Origin: Mycobacterium fragae
GTDB taxonomy: Bacteria > Actinomycetota > Actinomycetes > Mycobacteriales > Mycobacteriaceae
Length of the DNA stretch: 64,000 nucleotides
Assembly: GCF_002102185.1 (NCBI RefSeq)
Contig: NZ_LQOW01000026.1
Coordinates: forward strand, 124,001 to 188,000
Direction: 5' to 3'
Positions within the stretch are counted from its first letter, which is position 1; every line of letters starts with the position of its first letter. The notes below the pieces were generated by a model, which saw nothing but the letters and a program-made list of their open reading frames with translations, made no database searches and was not told the origin of the DNA. Both the position numbers and the translations under genes were made by a program. Below are positions 1 to 8,488 of the stretch, piece by piece.

Positions 1-125
1 AATTGGCGCATCAGGCCGATCTGAGCGGTGGTCACCCCGTGGCTGCTGATCGCGTCGTTCACCGTCTTCAGCGAGAAGTGAAAGGCCTGCTTGAGCAACC
101 ACAGGATGTTGTCGGTGAGCTCCAT
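1..125 (-). CDS. MarR-family regulator, N-terminal fragment (cut by window edge)
   Basis: Reading the minus strand from an ATG at 125 gives 41 open codons to the window edge, beginning MELTDNILWLLKQ and reaching the stretch SSHGVTTAQIGLMRQ. That is the typical start of a MarR-type winged-helix regulator: an amphipathic dimerisation helix followed by the 'G(L/V)T..Q..(L/M)R' wing-helix entry. The ATG lies 9 nt past the stop of the amidohydrolase, so this is the last visible gene of the Rieske/109-aa/amidohydrolase operon and may regulate it. It is too short for the ORF-length cut-offs usually used. MarR assignment rests on a short segment. Confidence 0.6.
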   Translation of the reverse strand, partial: MELTDNILWLLKQAFHFSLKTVNDAISSHGVTTAQIGLMRQ

Positions 126-133
126 GCTGTGTC

Positions 134-1372
134 CTAAGGCTGCTTGTGGATGTGGCCGTTCTTCATCACGAACCGCACGTCGAGGGTGGTGGCGATGTCG
201 CGCGACGGGTCACCGGGCACCGCGACGACGTCGGCGAGGTAGCCGGGTGCGAGCCGGCCGAGTTCGTGGTCGGCCTCGATGAGTTCGGCGCTGGTCACGG
301 TGGCGGCGCGGATCGCCTGCATCGGTGTCATGCCGCGGTCGACCAGCGCGCAGAGTTCCTTGGCGTTCTGGCCATGCGGGATCGCCGGCGCGTCGGTGCC
401 GCAGGCGATCCGCACCCCGGCGGCAATCGCCTTGGGCAGCATCGCTTTCGCTTGCGGGAACACCTCGGAGGCTTTCTTGCGTAGCTCGGGTGCGACCCGG
501 TCGACGGCCATGGCCTCGGTCAGATAGGTGGTCGACACCAGGAAGGTGCCGTGATCGACCATCATCTGGATGGTGTCATCGGTGGCCAGGAAACCGTGTT
601 CGATGCAGTCGATTCCGGCCTTGATGCAGGCGCGGATGGCGCTGTCACCGATCGCGTGGGCGGCCACCCGGATCCCGGCGCGGTGCGCCTCGTCGGCGAT
701 CGCGGCGAACTCCTCGTCGGAGTACTGCTGCGATCCCGGTGACGTGCTGTGCGACATCACTCCGCCGGAGGCGGATACCTTGATTACCTTGGCGCCGTGG
801 CGGATCTGGTAACGCACGCATGCGCGCACATCGGGCACCCCGTTGGCGATGCCTTCGGCCACCGACAGCGGCATGATGCCCGGGGCCAGGCGCTGAAACA
901 CCGTCGGATCCAGATGACCGCCATACGGTGTGACCGCATGCCCGGCCGGGACAATTCGGGGGCCGATGTGCCAGCCCGCGTCGATCGCGCGCTGCAGCGC
1001 CACATCCAGTAGATAGCCGCCGGTCTTGACCATGAGGCCCAGATTGCGGACGGTGGTGAATCCCGCGTCGAGTGTGGTGCGGGCGTTCACCGCGCCGCGC
1101 AGTGTGCGGTATGCCGGGTCGTCTTGGACGCCGTGCATCGGGGTCGGCAAGCCTTCCGGTCCGCCGGGTCCGCCGATGAGCAGGTTGAGTTCCATGTCCA
1201 TCAGCCCGGGCAGCAGAGTTACGTCGCCGAGGTCGACGTCGAGAGCCGAATCCGACGGTGGCTCAGCCGGATTCACCGAGCTTATCCGGTCGCCGTCCAC
1301 CACGACCACCGCCGGGGAGCGGACCTCGCCGGCGTCGACGTCCGCCCAGCGGGCGGCCCGCAAAACGATCAC
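134..1372 (-). CDS. Amidohydrolase-family protein with altered metal motif
   Basis: A 412-residue protein if started at GTG 1372, which overlaps the upstream TGA as GTGA. The open frame extends further upstream, but that extension covers the 109-aa gene. The fold is the imidazolonepropionase/prolidase-like amidohydrolase type: an N-terminal beta-sandwich (VVVVDGDRISSV), then LLPGLMD, a lysine segment (GAKVIKVSASGG), two histidine segments (RVAAHAIGDSA, CIEHGF) and the late Asp (CGTDAP). The first metal motif HxH is replaced by Glu61-Leu-Asn63, which is unusual. Probably hydrolyses a cyclic amide or related bond. The substrate is unknown, but the operon with a Rieske oxygenase suggests catabolism. 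Confidence 0.75.
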   Translation of the reverse strand: MIVLRAARWADVDAGEVRSPAVVVVDGDRISSVNPAEPPSDSALDVDLGDVTLLPGLMDMELNLLIGGPGGPEGLPTPMHGVQDDPAYRTLRGAVNARTTLDAGFTTVRNLGLMVKTGGYLLDVALQRAIDAGWHIGPRIVPAGHAVTPYGGHLDPTVFQRLAPGIMPLSVAEGIANGVPDVRACVRYQIRHGAKVIKVSASGGVMSHSTSPGSQQYSDEEFAAIADEAHRAGIRVAAHAIGDSAIRACIKAGIDCIEHGFLATDDTIQMMVDHGTFLVSTTYLTEAMAVDRVAPELRKKASEVFPQAKAMLPKAIAAGVRIACGTDAPAIPHGQNAKELCALVDRGMTPMQAIRAATVTSAELIEADHELGRLAPGYLADVVAVPGDPSRDIATTLDVRFVMKNGHIHKQP

Positions 1373-1698
1373 GGCACGGGTTCGCAGACGCAATCCAGAG
1401 TCGACGCACCGGAATCGGGAACCCGCGGCTGCTTCCAGCATTCGACCGGGAAGGACACCATGATCATCGAATACAGCAGGTGCATCAAGTTCATGACGTC
1501 CTCGGGCAGGTCGTCGAGGCTGAACTTGTCGCAGTAGGCCAGCGCGTCTTCCGCGCGTGGGGTGATCGCGTCGTAGAAGGCCTGCATTTCGGCCATCGAG
1601 CTGGTGAGCCGCTTGTGGTAGCGCTGCGGTTCGGTTGGCAGACACCAGTCGGAAAACGGCTCCAGGTCAGTGAATTCGGGTGGCAGCTTGCCGGTCAT
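1369..1698 (-). CDS. Conserved-looking 109-aa protein of unknown function
   Basis: ATG at 1698 overlaps the stop of the Rieske gene (ATGA), and its own TGA overlaps the GTG of the amidohydrolase. Both 4-nt overlaps argue for a real, translationally coupled gene. The protein is acidic and helical (SMAEMQAFYDAI, DLPEDVMNLMHLLYSMIMV) and ends in a Cys-containing tail (STLDCVCEPVP). No membrane segment or known motif is visible. It might be a small partner or accessory subunit of the neighbouring oxygenase, but that is inference from position only. Confidence 0.65.
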   Translation of the reverse strand: MTGKLPPEFTDLEPFSDWCLPTEPQRYHKRLTSSMAEMQAFYDAITPRAEDALAYCDKFSLDDLPEDVMNLMHLLYSMIMVSFPVECWKQPRVPDSGASTLDCVCEPVP

Positions 1699-2963
1699 GA
1701 GACCCCCACGGTGTGGCGGCGGTAGTCATCGACCCAGGTCGCGGTCTCGTGGTGCAGGTGCCGCAGCAGCACCTCCTGATCGTTGAGCGGGAAGCGGTCG
1801 ACTGCGCCCGATTCGATCATCGATTGGGTCGCTTCCAGCGTGTTGGCGTCCTGCAGGCCGTATTCCTTGAACGTCACCGCTGCCAGCTCTTGCGCGACCC
1901 GCTCTCGGGGAGTGCGCGGCGGCGGGAAATACAGTGTGCCCTCGAAGATGTGGCTGTTATACGCCGTGGGCCAGTAATGGTAAGTCAGATACCAGCCCTG
2001 CCCCCAGATGAGGATCACGAAGTTGGGGAAGAGCTGAAACGAGTCCAGCCCCCACGGGTTGCAGTTGGCCGGGTTGACGCCGGCGGGCAGCTCGCCGAGA
2101 TCGGGGCTGTCCCATGGTCCGAAAAGCCCACTGCGGCAGATGTCTTCGATCGGCTTGCGCATGTCGGCGTCCATTTCCCAGGCCCGCACACCCGAGGTGC
2201 TGACCAGCCGATGCGGCCCGTCGATGCGGTAGTGCGGGGCCTCGAAACCGGCCTCCGCCGCCGCCTTGGAATACTGGCTGGGCGACTGGTTCGCGTGCAA
2301 CACCGGAGCGTGATAGAACTCCTGGAACGCATCCATGTACAGCTTCCAGTTCGCCTTCACTTCCGAGCGGTAACACCACCGCGAGGTCAGCTGGCCGAAC
2401 GGATAGCCTTCCAGCCCGGTGATCATCGGGCCCAGGAAATCCCGCAGCGACTGCTCGGGCCGGTCGGCGAAGTTGACGAAGATGAAGCCTTCCCACACCT
2501 CGCAGTGCACCGGCACCAGTCCGTAGCGTTTCTTGTCCAGGTCGAAGAACTCACCCTCTTGCGGGACGTGGGTCAGGTTGCCGTCCAGGTCGTAACGCCA
2601 GGCGTGGTACTTGCAGCGGAACTGGCGGCAGAAGCCGCTGGTCTCCTCGAGCGGCATGTCGTTCCACACCAGCTTGTTGCCGCGGTGTCGGCAGATGTTA
2701 TGGAAGGCTCTGATCTCGCCGCGGGTGTTGCGGACCACCACGATCGACGTGTTGGCGACCTTAAGCTCCTTGGTGAAGTAGCTGCCATTGCGTGGAAGCT
2801 GTTCTGCCCGACCGACATTCAGCCACGCCCGCTTGAAGATTGCCGCCCGCTCGAGCTCGTAGAATTCCGGCGAGATGCAATCCCCGTAGGACACCGGGCC
2901 GGTCCCCAGCTCGGGATAATGCTGTGTCCAGCTGCCTTCCGGTGGCTTGGGGAATCGAGCCAT
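1695..2963 (-). CDS. Aromatic-ring-hydroxylating-type Rieske oxygenase, alpha subunit
   Basis: 422 residues from ATG 2963; the open frame runs further upstream but into sequence of another character. The N-terminal Rieske domain has CRHRGN and CKYHAW, the Cys-x-His / Cys-x2-His ligands of a [2Fe-2S] cluster, with a rather long linker between them. The C-terminal catalytic domain has NWKLYMDAFQEFYHAPVLH, which fits the Asp/Glu-His-His mononuclear iron site. It therefore probably hydroxylates or demethylates an organic substrate using electrons from a separate reductase, none of which is encoded next to it. It is first in an operon with the 109-aa protein, the amidohydrolase and a MarR regulator. 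Substrate unknown. Confidence 0.85.
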   Translation of the reverse strand: MARFPKPPEGSWTQHYPELGTGPVSYGDCISPEFYELERAAIFKRAWLNVGRAEQLPRNGSYFTKELKVANTSIVVVRNTRGEIRAFHNICRHRGNKLVWNDMPLEETSGFCRQFRCKYHAWRYDLDGNLTHVPQEGEFFDLDKKRYGLVPVHCEVWEGFIFVNFADRPEQSLRDFLGPMITGLEGYPFGQLTSRWCYRSEVKANWKLYMDAFQEFYHAPVLHANQSPSQYSKAAAEAGFEAPHYRIDGPHRLVSTSGVRAWEMDADMRKPIEDICRSGLFGPWDSPDLGELPAGVNPANCNPWGLDSFQLFPNFVILIWGQGWYLTYHYWPTAYNSHIFEGTLYFPPPRTPRERVAQELAAVTFKEYGLQDANTLEATQSMIESGAVDRFPLNDQEVLLRHLHHETATWVDDYRRHTVGVS

Positions 2964-3027
2964 GCGCCGACGGTATATGCTCGGAAAGGCAATCGCAAGT
3001 AATTGATATTCGGCGGCGGAGGTTGGC

Positions 3028-4473
3028 GTGCGGCGGCGAGACGAGCTCTTCATCGGTGGAATGTGGACCGCGCCGAGCAGCGATGCCGTCATCGAGGTGA
3101 TCTCGCCGGCCACTGAAGAACCCGTCGCCCGGGTGGCAGCCGCCGCGCCAGCAGACGTCGACGCCGCGGTCGCCGCTGCGCGGACGGCGTTCGACGACGG
3201 GCCATGGCCGCGGCTGGAGCCGGCCGAGCGCATCGCCGCGGTGCGGCGGCTGGCCGGACTGTACGGCGAGCGGCGTTCGGAGATGGCCGAACTCATCACC
3301 ACCGAGATGGGTGCTCCGATCAGTTTCGCGCAGCGGGCTCAGGTCGGGCTGCCGTGGATGATGATGAACGCGTTCAGTGATCTGGCCGAAGGCTTTCCGT
3401 GGCAGGAGACCCGTCGCGGAAGCTACGGCGCCGACATTCGGATCCGGCGGGAGCCGGTCGGTGTGGTCGCCGCGATCGTGCCCTGGAACATGCCGCAGTT
3501 CCTCATCGTCACCAAACTGGTGCCCGCGCTGCTGGCCGGATGCACCGTGGTGCTCAAACCGGCACCGGAAACGCCACTCGACGCGTTGCTGTTGGCCGAA
3601 CTTCTGCAGCAGCTCGAGCTGCCGCCCGGGGTGGTCAGCGTGCTGCCCGGCGGGCGCGAGGTCGGCGCATACCTGGTGGCGCATCCGGGCGTGGACAAGG
3701 TGTCGTTCACCGGATCCACCGGCGCGGGTAAACAGGTGGCCACCGCCTGCGCCGCCGACTTGAAACGGGTCAGCCTGGAGCTCGGCGGCAAATCCGCGGC
3801 GATCGTGCTCTCCGACGCTGAGCCGGGCGCCGTTGCGGCCGGAATCCGGTCGGCCAGTTTGTCCAACAGCGGCCAGATCTGTAATGCGCTCACCCGAATC
3901 CTGGTGCCCGGCAAGCGAAGTGACGAGTTCGTCGACGCGCTTGCCGCCGAGATGCAAACGCTGCGAGTGGGTGACCCGAGCGACTCGGCAACCCAGTTGG
4001 GTCCCCTGGTCGCACAGCGGCAACAACAGCGGGTCACCGGCTACATCGAGACGGGTCAGGCCGAGGGCGCGCGTGTGGTCACCGGCGGCACCGGTATGCC
4101 CGACGGCCTCGAGCGGGGCTGGTATGTGCGGCCCACCTTGTTCGCCGGCGCCGACAACGCCATGCGCATTGCGCGGGAAGAGATCTTCGGCCCGGTGCTG
4201 ACCGTTATTGCATACGACGACGAGGACGAGGCGGTGCGCATCGCCAACGATTCCGACTATGGGCTGGCCGGCTCGGTATGGACCGATGACAGCGAGCGCG
4301 GGGTGGCGCTGGCAGCCCGCATTCGCAGCGGCACGTTCGGAGTCAACCAGGGCTACACCATGGACCCATGCGCCCCCTTCGGCGGTGTCAAATCCAGCGG
4401 CTACGGCCGGGAATTGGGCCGCGAAGGCATCGAGAGCTACCTCGACACAAAGTCGATTTCGGTGGCCGGTTAG
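3028..4473 (+). CDS. Aldehyde dehydrogenase (NAD(P)-dependent)
   Basis: 481 residues from GTG 3028 and full length for the ALDH superfamily. Catalytic residues are visible: Asn154 in VPWNMPQF, Glu251 in SLELGGKSA and nucleophile Cys285 in SNSGQICNA; GSTGAGK (229-235) is the coenzyme loop. It oxidises an aldehyde to the acid. Transcribed divergently from the Rieske operon across a 64-bp gap, so the two may share control. It converges on fadD17 with 15 nt between the stops. Exact substrate cannot be read from the sequence. Confidence 0.88.
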   Translation: MRRRDELFIGGMWTAPSSDAVIEVISPATEEPVARVAAAAPADVDAAVAAARTAFDDGPWPRLEPAERIAAVRRLAGLYGERRSEMAELITTEMGAPISFAQRAQVGLPWMMMNAFSDLAEGFPWQETRRGSYGADIRIRREPVGVVAAIVPWNMPQFLIVTKLVPALLAGCTVVLKPAPETPLDALLLAELLQQLELPPGVVSVLPGGREVGAYLVAHPGVDKVSFTGSTGAGKQVATACAADLKRVSLELGGKSAAIVLSDAEPGAVAAGIRSASLSNSGQICNALTRILVPGKRSDEFVDALAAEMQTLRVGDPSDSATQLGPLVAQRQQQRVTGYIETGQAEGARVVTGGTGMPDGLERGWYVRPTLFAGADNAMRIAREEIFGPVLTVIAYDDEDEAVRIANDSDYGLAGSVWTDDSERGVALAARIRSGTFGVNQGYTMDPCAPFGGVKSSGYGRELGREGIESYLDTKSISVAG

Positions 4474-4488
4474 CCACGGCGATCGCAG

Positions 4489-5994
4489 TTAGCGGCGGAT
4501 CGTGAACACCGGGTCGGCGCAGTCGACGCCCTGCGCCGACAGCTCCCGCTTGAGCACCTTGAACGTCGCAGTGCGCGGCAGCATTCTGCTGACCCGTACG
4601 TATGACGGCCACTGCTTCGGGCCGAGATCAGGCTGCTCGCATAGGAATTCGCGGAACTTGTCGGCGTCGAATTCGGCGCCCGGCGCCAGCACCAGCGCCG
4701 CCATCACCTGGTCTCCGACGGCCGGGTCGGGCACCGCATACACCGCAACCTCGGTCACGTCGGGGTGGCGCAGCAGCACCCGCTCGATGGGCGCTGTGCC
4801 CAGGTTTTCCCCGTCGACTCTTAGCCAATCACCAAGCCGGCCAGTGAAGTACGCGTAGCCGGCCTCGTCGCGGTAGCCCAGGTCGCCGCTGTGATAGACG
4901 CCTCCGGCCATCCGCTGCGCATCGGCCTCCGGATCGTTGTAGTAGCCCTCGAAACGACCCGGCCCGCCGACATTCACCAGCTCGCCGATCACTCCCGGCG
5001 GGCACGGCTCGCCGGTATCGACGTCGATGATCTCGATCCCATCGGGCAGTGGGCCCAGAGCGCCCGGCGGGGTATCGGGGGTGTGGCTGATCGCCACGCC
5101 GCCTTCGGTGGAGCCGAACCCGTCGATGACGACACAGCCGAACCGTCGGGCGAAACGCTCGACATCGGCGGGCGCGCCCTCGTTGCCGTACACCGCCCGC
5201 AGTGGGTTGTCGGCGTCGTCCGGCTGCTCCGGAGTAGCCAGTACATACGACAACGGCTTGCCGACATAGTTGGCATATGTGGCGCCGTAGCGGCGGATGT
5301 CCGGCAGGAACTGCGAGGCGGAGAACTTGCGCCGCAATACAAGTGAGCCGCGACAGGCCAACGCCACCGACCATCCCACCAGCACCGCGTTCGAATGGAA
5401 CAGCGGCATCGATGCATAGCAGATGTCGTCCGGGCCGAGACTGAAGCGCTCGGTCATCGTCACGCCGGCGATACCGACCTTGCCCTGGCTGCATTTGACG
5501 GCCTTCGGGTCACCGCTGGTGCCCGAGGTGAAAATCAGCATGAACAGGTCATCGGGCCGGGCCGTCCGGAAGCGCACCTGGGCGTCCCGGTGTGCCGCGA
5601 CCTCGTCGGCCCATTCGGCGGACTCGACGTTGATGTGCTCGATTTCGCCCAGCGTCGCAGCGGAATTCGAGTCGGCAAGCACCAGTTGGCAGTCGGCGTG
5701 GGCGATGTCGCGGGCCAGCGCGGTGCCGCGGCGCACCGGGTTGAGCCCTACCGGCACGATGCCGGACATTGCGGCGGCCACCAGCACGGCCGAGAAGAAC
5801 GGAGTGTTCTCCAGCAGTACGCCGACGTGCGGCCGCTGCGTCGGGTCGAGCCGCCCGCCCAGCGCCGCCGCGACCGCGGCGCCGTGGCGCAGGTGGTCAC
5901 GCCAGCTGGTGAACGAGTCCTCGAAGTAGACGCCGCGATCGTCGACGTCGACCAGCGGCGCCAGCAGCTTGGTGACGGTGGGTAGATCGCTCAC
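4489..5994 (-). CDS. fadD17: Acyl-CoA synthetase FadD17 (steroid side-chain)
   Basis: 501 residues from GTG 5994. The AMP-binding P-loop-like motif LIFTSGTSGDPK lies at about 153-164, the later FGSTEGG and YHSGDLGY are the adenylate-forming A5/A7 motifs, and K in the terminal FKVLKREL is the catalytic lysine region. It activates a carboxylate to acyl-CoA. Identified as FadD17 by position: last gene of fadE26-fadE27-fadD17 opposite the mce4 locus. In M. tuberculosis FadD17 is reported to act on cholesterol-derived side-chain acids. Its start follows the fadE27 stop by 3 nt, so the three genes form one transcript. Confidence 0.9.
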   Translation of the reverse strand: MSDLPTVTKLLAPLVDVDDRGVYFEDSFTSWRDHLRHGAAVAAALGGRLDPTQRPHVGVLLENTPFFSAVLVAAAMSGIVPVGLNPVRRGTALARDIAHADCQLVLADSNSAATLGEIEHINVESAEWADEVAAHRDAQVRFRTARPDDLFMLIFTSGTSGDPKAVKCSQGKVGIAGVTMTERFSLGPDDICYASMPLFHSNAVLVGWSVALACRGSLVLRRKFSASQFLPDIRRYGATYANYVGKPLSYVLATPEQPDDADNPLRAVYGNEGAPADVERFARRFGCVVIDGFGSTEGGVAISHTPDTPPGALGPLPDGIEIIDVDTGEPCPPGVIGELVNVGGPGRFEGYYNDPEADAQRMAGGVYHSGDLGYRDEAGYAYFTGRLGDWLRVDGENLGTAPIERVLLRHPDVTEVAVYAVPDPAVGDQVMAALVLAPGAEFDADKFREFLCEQPDLGPKQWPSYVRVSRMLPRTATFKVLKRELSAQGVDCADPVFTIRR

Positions 5995-5997
5995 AAC

Positions 5998-7095
5998 TCA
6001 GGCGGGGGTATCCGCCAGTTCGCGGCCGATCTTGCGCAGCGCGCCGGTGGCACTGCCCAGCTCGAACTCGGTCTGCTTGGCGGCCAGGAAGTAACGATGC
6101 ACGGGGTGGTCGATATCGATGCCCACCCCGCCGTGCACGTGAACGATGGTGTGCGCCACCCGATGCCCGGCGTCGGCGGCCCAGAACGCCGCGGTGGCCA
6201 CCTCGGTGTCGGCCGGCAAATCCTCACTGAGCCGCCAGGCCGCCTGGGTCAGTGTCAACCGCAGTCCCTTGACGTCGATGTAGCCGTCAGCAAGCCGCTG
6301 GCCGACCGCCTGGAAGCTGCCGATCGGGCGGTCGAACTGCTCACGGGTGCGTGCGTATTCGGCGGTCAGCTGCAACCCGCGGTCCAGGACGCCGAGCTGA
6401 AAGGCGCTGCGGCCCAGGGCGGCATGCGTGGAAATCCAGCCCAGCACTTGGTCGCCGCCGACCTTGCGTGTCTCGTCCAGTTCGACGCCGTCCAGCCGCA
6501 GGTGCCCGACGCTGCCCCGGCCGGTGGTCTCCAGCGCCGTCACGGTCACGCCAGGATCCGCAGCTGAAGCCACGAAAACAGCAGTCCCGGAATCGGTTTC
6601 GGCCGGGACCAAAAACGCGTCGGCCACCGGACCGTACCCGACCTGGGTGCGTGTTCCGGTCAGCCGGTAGCCGTCGCCGGAACGCGAGGCCTGCACCGGG
6701 CCGTCGCCCATCTCGCCGTCGGTCGCGACGGTGAGGATCTTGTCACCGCTCACCGCAGGCGCGCCCCACTCCTGCTGTAACGCTTGCGAGCCGAATCTGG
6801 CCAGCGCACCGGCGCCCAGCACCACCGACTCCAGATACGGCACGGCAGCCAGCCCGCGGCCCAGGGCGACCAGCACGGCCGTCTGCTCAAGTACGCCATA
6901 ACCGCCACCGCCCAACGACTCCGGTGCCGCGGTGGACAGGATATCGGCGTCGATCAGCTTGCGCATCAGGTCGCGGTCGAACCGTTGCTCGAGCCCGTCG
7001 AGCTCACGCTGATGCTCCGGCGTACACACCGCGTCCACGATCGTGGTCACCAGATCGCCGAGGTCTTGCGCCGCTTCGGTTGTCGAGAAGTCCAT
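5998..7095 (-). CDS. fadE27: Acyl-CoA dehydrogenase FadE27 (ChsE5-type subunit)
   Basis: 365 residues from ATG 7095, preceded by AAGGA on the minus strand. The acyl-CoA dehydrogenase fold is present: N-terminal helical domain, middle beta domain and C-terminal four-helix part (AHTIVHVHGGVGID). In M. tuberculosis FadE26 and FadE27 form an alpha2-beta2 enzyme (ChsE4-ChsE5) with only one FAD site per heterodimer; it dehydrogenates the C26-oyl-CoA side chain of cholesterol metabolites. FadE27 is the shorter partner here too. It lies 9 nt after fadE26 and 3 nt before fadD17. Confidence 0.9.
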   Translation of the reverse strand: MDFSTTEAAQDLGDLVTTIVDAVCTPEHQRELDGLEQRFDRDLMRKLIDADILSTAAPESLGGGGYGVLEQTAVLVALGRGLAAVPYLESVVLGAGALARFGSQALQQEWGAPAVSGDKILTVATDGEMGDGPVQASRSGDGYRLTGTRTQVGYGPVADAFLVPAETDSGTAVFVASAADPGVTVTALETTGRGSVGHLRLDGVELDETRKVGGDQVLGWISTHAALGRSAFQLGVLDRGLQLTAEYARTREQFDRPIGSFQAVGQRLADGYIDVKGLRLTLTQAAWRLSEDLPADTEVATAAFWAADAGHRVAHTIVHVHGGVGIDIDHPVHRYFLAAKQTEFELGSATGALRKIGRELADTPA

Positions 7096-7104
7096 GAGAA
7101 TCCT

Positions 7105-8286
7105 TTACCGGTTGGCTCGGGGCAGACCCAGCGCCACCATGCCGATGATGTCGCGTTGGACTTCATTGGTGCCGCCGCCGAAGGTCAGAATCAAGCACGC
7201 GCGGTGCATTCGCTCCACCCGGCCGCGCAGCAGTGCGCCCGGTGAATCCTGTCGCACTGTCGCGCCCGTGCCCAGCACCTCCATCAGCAGCCGATACGCC
7301 TCGGTGGCGAGTTCGGTGCCGAACACCTTGGCCGCCGACGCGTCCGCCGGCGACGGCGCGGCGTCGTCCGATGACGCCAGCTCCCAGTTGATCAGCTTGA
7401 GCACCTCGACCTTGGCGTGTACCCGGGCCAGATTGAGCTGCACCCACTCCGAGTCGATGAGCCGAGCGCCGCTGGCGTCCTTGGTGTTCTGCGCCCATTC
7501 GCGAACCTGGTTGAGCGCCATGATGATCGGCTGCGCGGACACCAACGCGACGCGTTCGTGGTTGAGCTGGTTGGTGACCAGCTTCCAGCCGCCGTTCTCC
7601 TCACCGACCCGGTTGGCCACCGGCACCCGGACATCGGAGTAATAGGTGGCGCTGGTGTCGGGCCCGGCCATCGTGTGCACCGGCGTCCAGGAGAAGCCCT
7701 CGGCGGTCGTCGGCACGATCAGCACCGAAATCCCGCGGTGCTTCTTGGCTTCGGTGTTGGTGCGCACCGCCAGCCATACATAGTCGGCGTACTGGATCAG
7801 GCTGGTCCACATCTTCTGGCCGTTGACCACGTAGTCGTCGCCGTCGCGCACCGCAGTGGTCCGCAGGTTGGCCAGGTCGGTGCCGGCGCCGGGTTCGGAG
7901 TAGCCGATGGCGAAGTGCAGCTCGCCCGCCGCGATCTTGGGCAGGAAGAACTTCTTCTGCTCCTCGCTGCCGAAGGCCATGATCGTCGGGGCGACGCTGT
8001 TGATGGTCAGGAACGGCACCGGGGCCCCGGCGATCGCCGCTTCGTCGGTGAAGATCAGCTGATCCATCGTCGACCGAGCCTGACCGCCGTACTCCTTGGG
8101 CCAGCCCAGCGCCAGCCACCCGTCGCGGCCCATCTGCGCCACCGTCTCGCGGTAGACATTGCCGCTGCCGATCTCGCCGGACGTCGAGTTCAGTGCCTCA
8201 CGCCGCTCAGGGGTGATCAGCTTGGCGAAGTACGACCGCAGCTCGCGACGCAGGTCCTCCTGCTCCGGCGTATAACTGATGCGCAT
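7105..8286 (-). CDS. fadE26: Acyl-CoA dehydrogenase FadE26 (ChsE4-type subunit)
   Basis: 393 residues from ATG 8286, chosen because GGAGG stands about 7 nt upstream on the minus strand and the sequence then begins MRISYTPEQEDLR, a normal acyl-CoA dehydrogenase start. FAD/substrate segments are visible: AIGYSEPGAGTDLANL and VNGQKMWTS in the beta domain, and FGGGTNEVQRDIIG at the C-terminus. First gene of the side-chain oxidation operon with fadE27 and fadD17. The upstream region has a KstR operator (8403-8416) shared with the divergent fdxD, which fits cholesterol-derepressed expression. Confidence 0.92.
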   Translation of the reverse strand: MRISYTPEQEDLRRELRSYFAKLITPERREALNSTSGEIGSGNVYRETVAQMGRDGWLALGWPKEYGGQARSTMDQLIFTDEAAIAGAPVPFLTINSVAPTIMAFGSEEQKKFFLPKIAAGELHFAIGYSEPGAGTDLANLRTTAVRDGDDYVVNGQKMWTSLIQYADYVWLAVRTNTEAKKHRGISVLIVPTTAEGFSWTPVHTMAGPDTSATYYSDVRVPVANRVGEENGGWKLVTNQLNHERVALVSAQPIIMALNQVREWAQNTKDASGARLIDSEWVQLNLARVHAKVEVLKLINWELASSDDAAPSPADASAAKVFGTELATEAYRLLMEVLGTGATVRQDSPGALLRGRVERMHRACLILTFGGGTNEVQRDIIGMVALGLPRANR

Positions 8287-8310
8287 TTCGCCGCCCTCCG
8301 GTCTATCTGC

Positions 8311-8367
8311 CGAGCGTCGAGTTATCGGGCCCAAATTGGCCCATTCCGCCCAACAACTCGACGCTCG
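8311..8367. repeat. Inverted repeat with 13-bp perfect arms and nested inner dyad
   Basis: CGAGCGTCGAGTT (8311-8323) is exactly complementary to AACTCGACGCTCG (8355-8367). The 31-bp middle holds a second dyad, GGGCC-N6-GGCCC. It lies between the fadE26 start and the KstR operator, so it would be in the fadE26 leader transcript or act as DNA. It is followed on the plus strand by GGGCTTT. Confidence 0.8.
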
Positions 8368-8402
8368 ACGGGCTTTAAGGCTACCCGTTCACCAACCCTG
8401 GT

Positions 8403-8416
8403 TGTAACACGTTCTA
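8403..8416. promoter_or_regulatory. KstR operator between fadE26 and fdxD
   Basis: TGTAACACGTTCTA matches the core TnnAACnnGTTnnA known for the TetR-type cholesterol repressor KstR. It sits between the divergent fadE26 and fdxD genes, both members of the KstR regulon in M. tuberculosis, and could control both directions. Confidence 0.8.
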
Positions 8417-8488
8417 GTCTGGGGGTCCAGCGAGCCGTCGTCGTATGGTGGGTCATACGTCCTGGAGGTCACGTTCAAGGAGGATGCC

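Noticed and set aside
1713..3002. 429-codon ORF opposite the Rieske gene
   Set aside because: High-GC antisense shadow with no recognisable motif; the Rieske frame has clear cluster and iron ligands.
2964..3302. N-terminal extension of the Rieske protein
   Set aside because: It is antisense to the aldehyde dehydrogenase start and low in complexity; the family start MARFPKPPEG at 2963 fits better.
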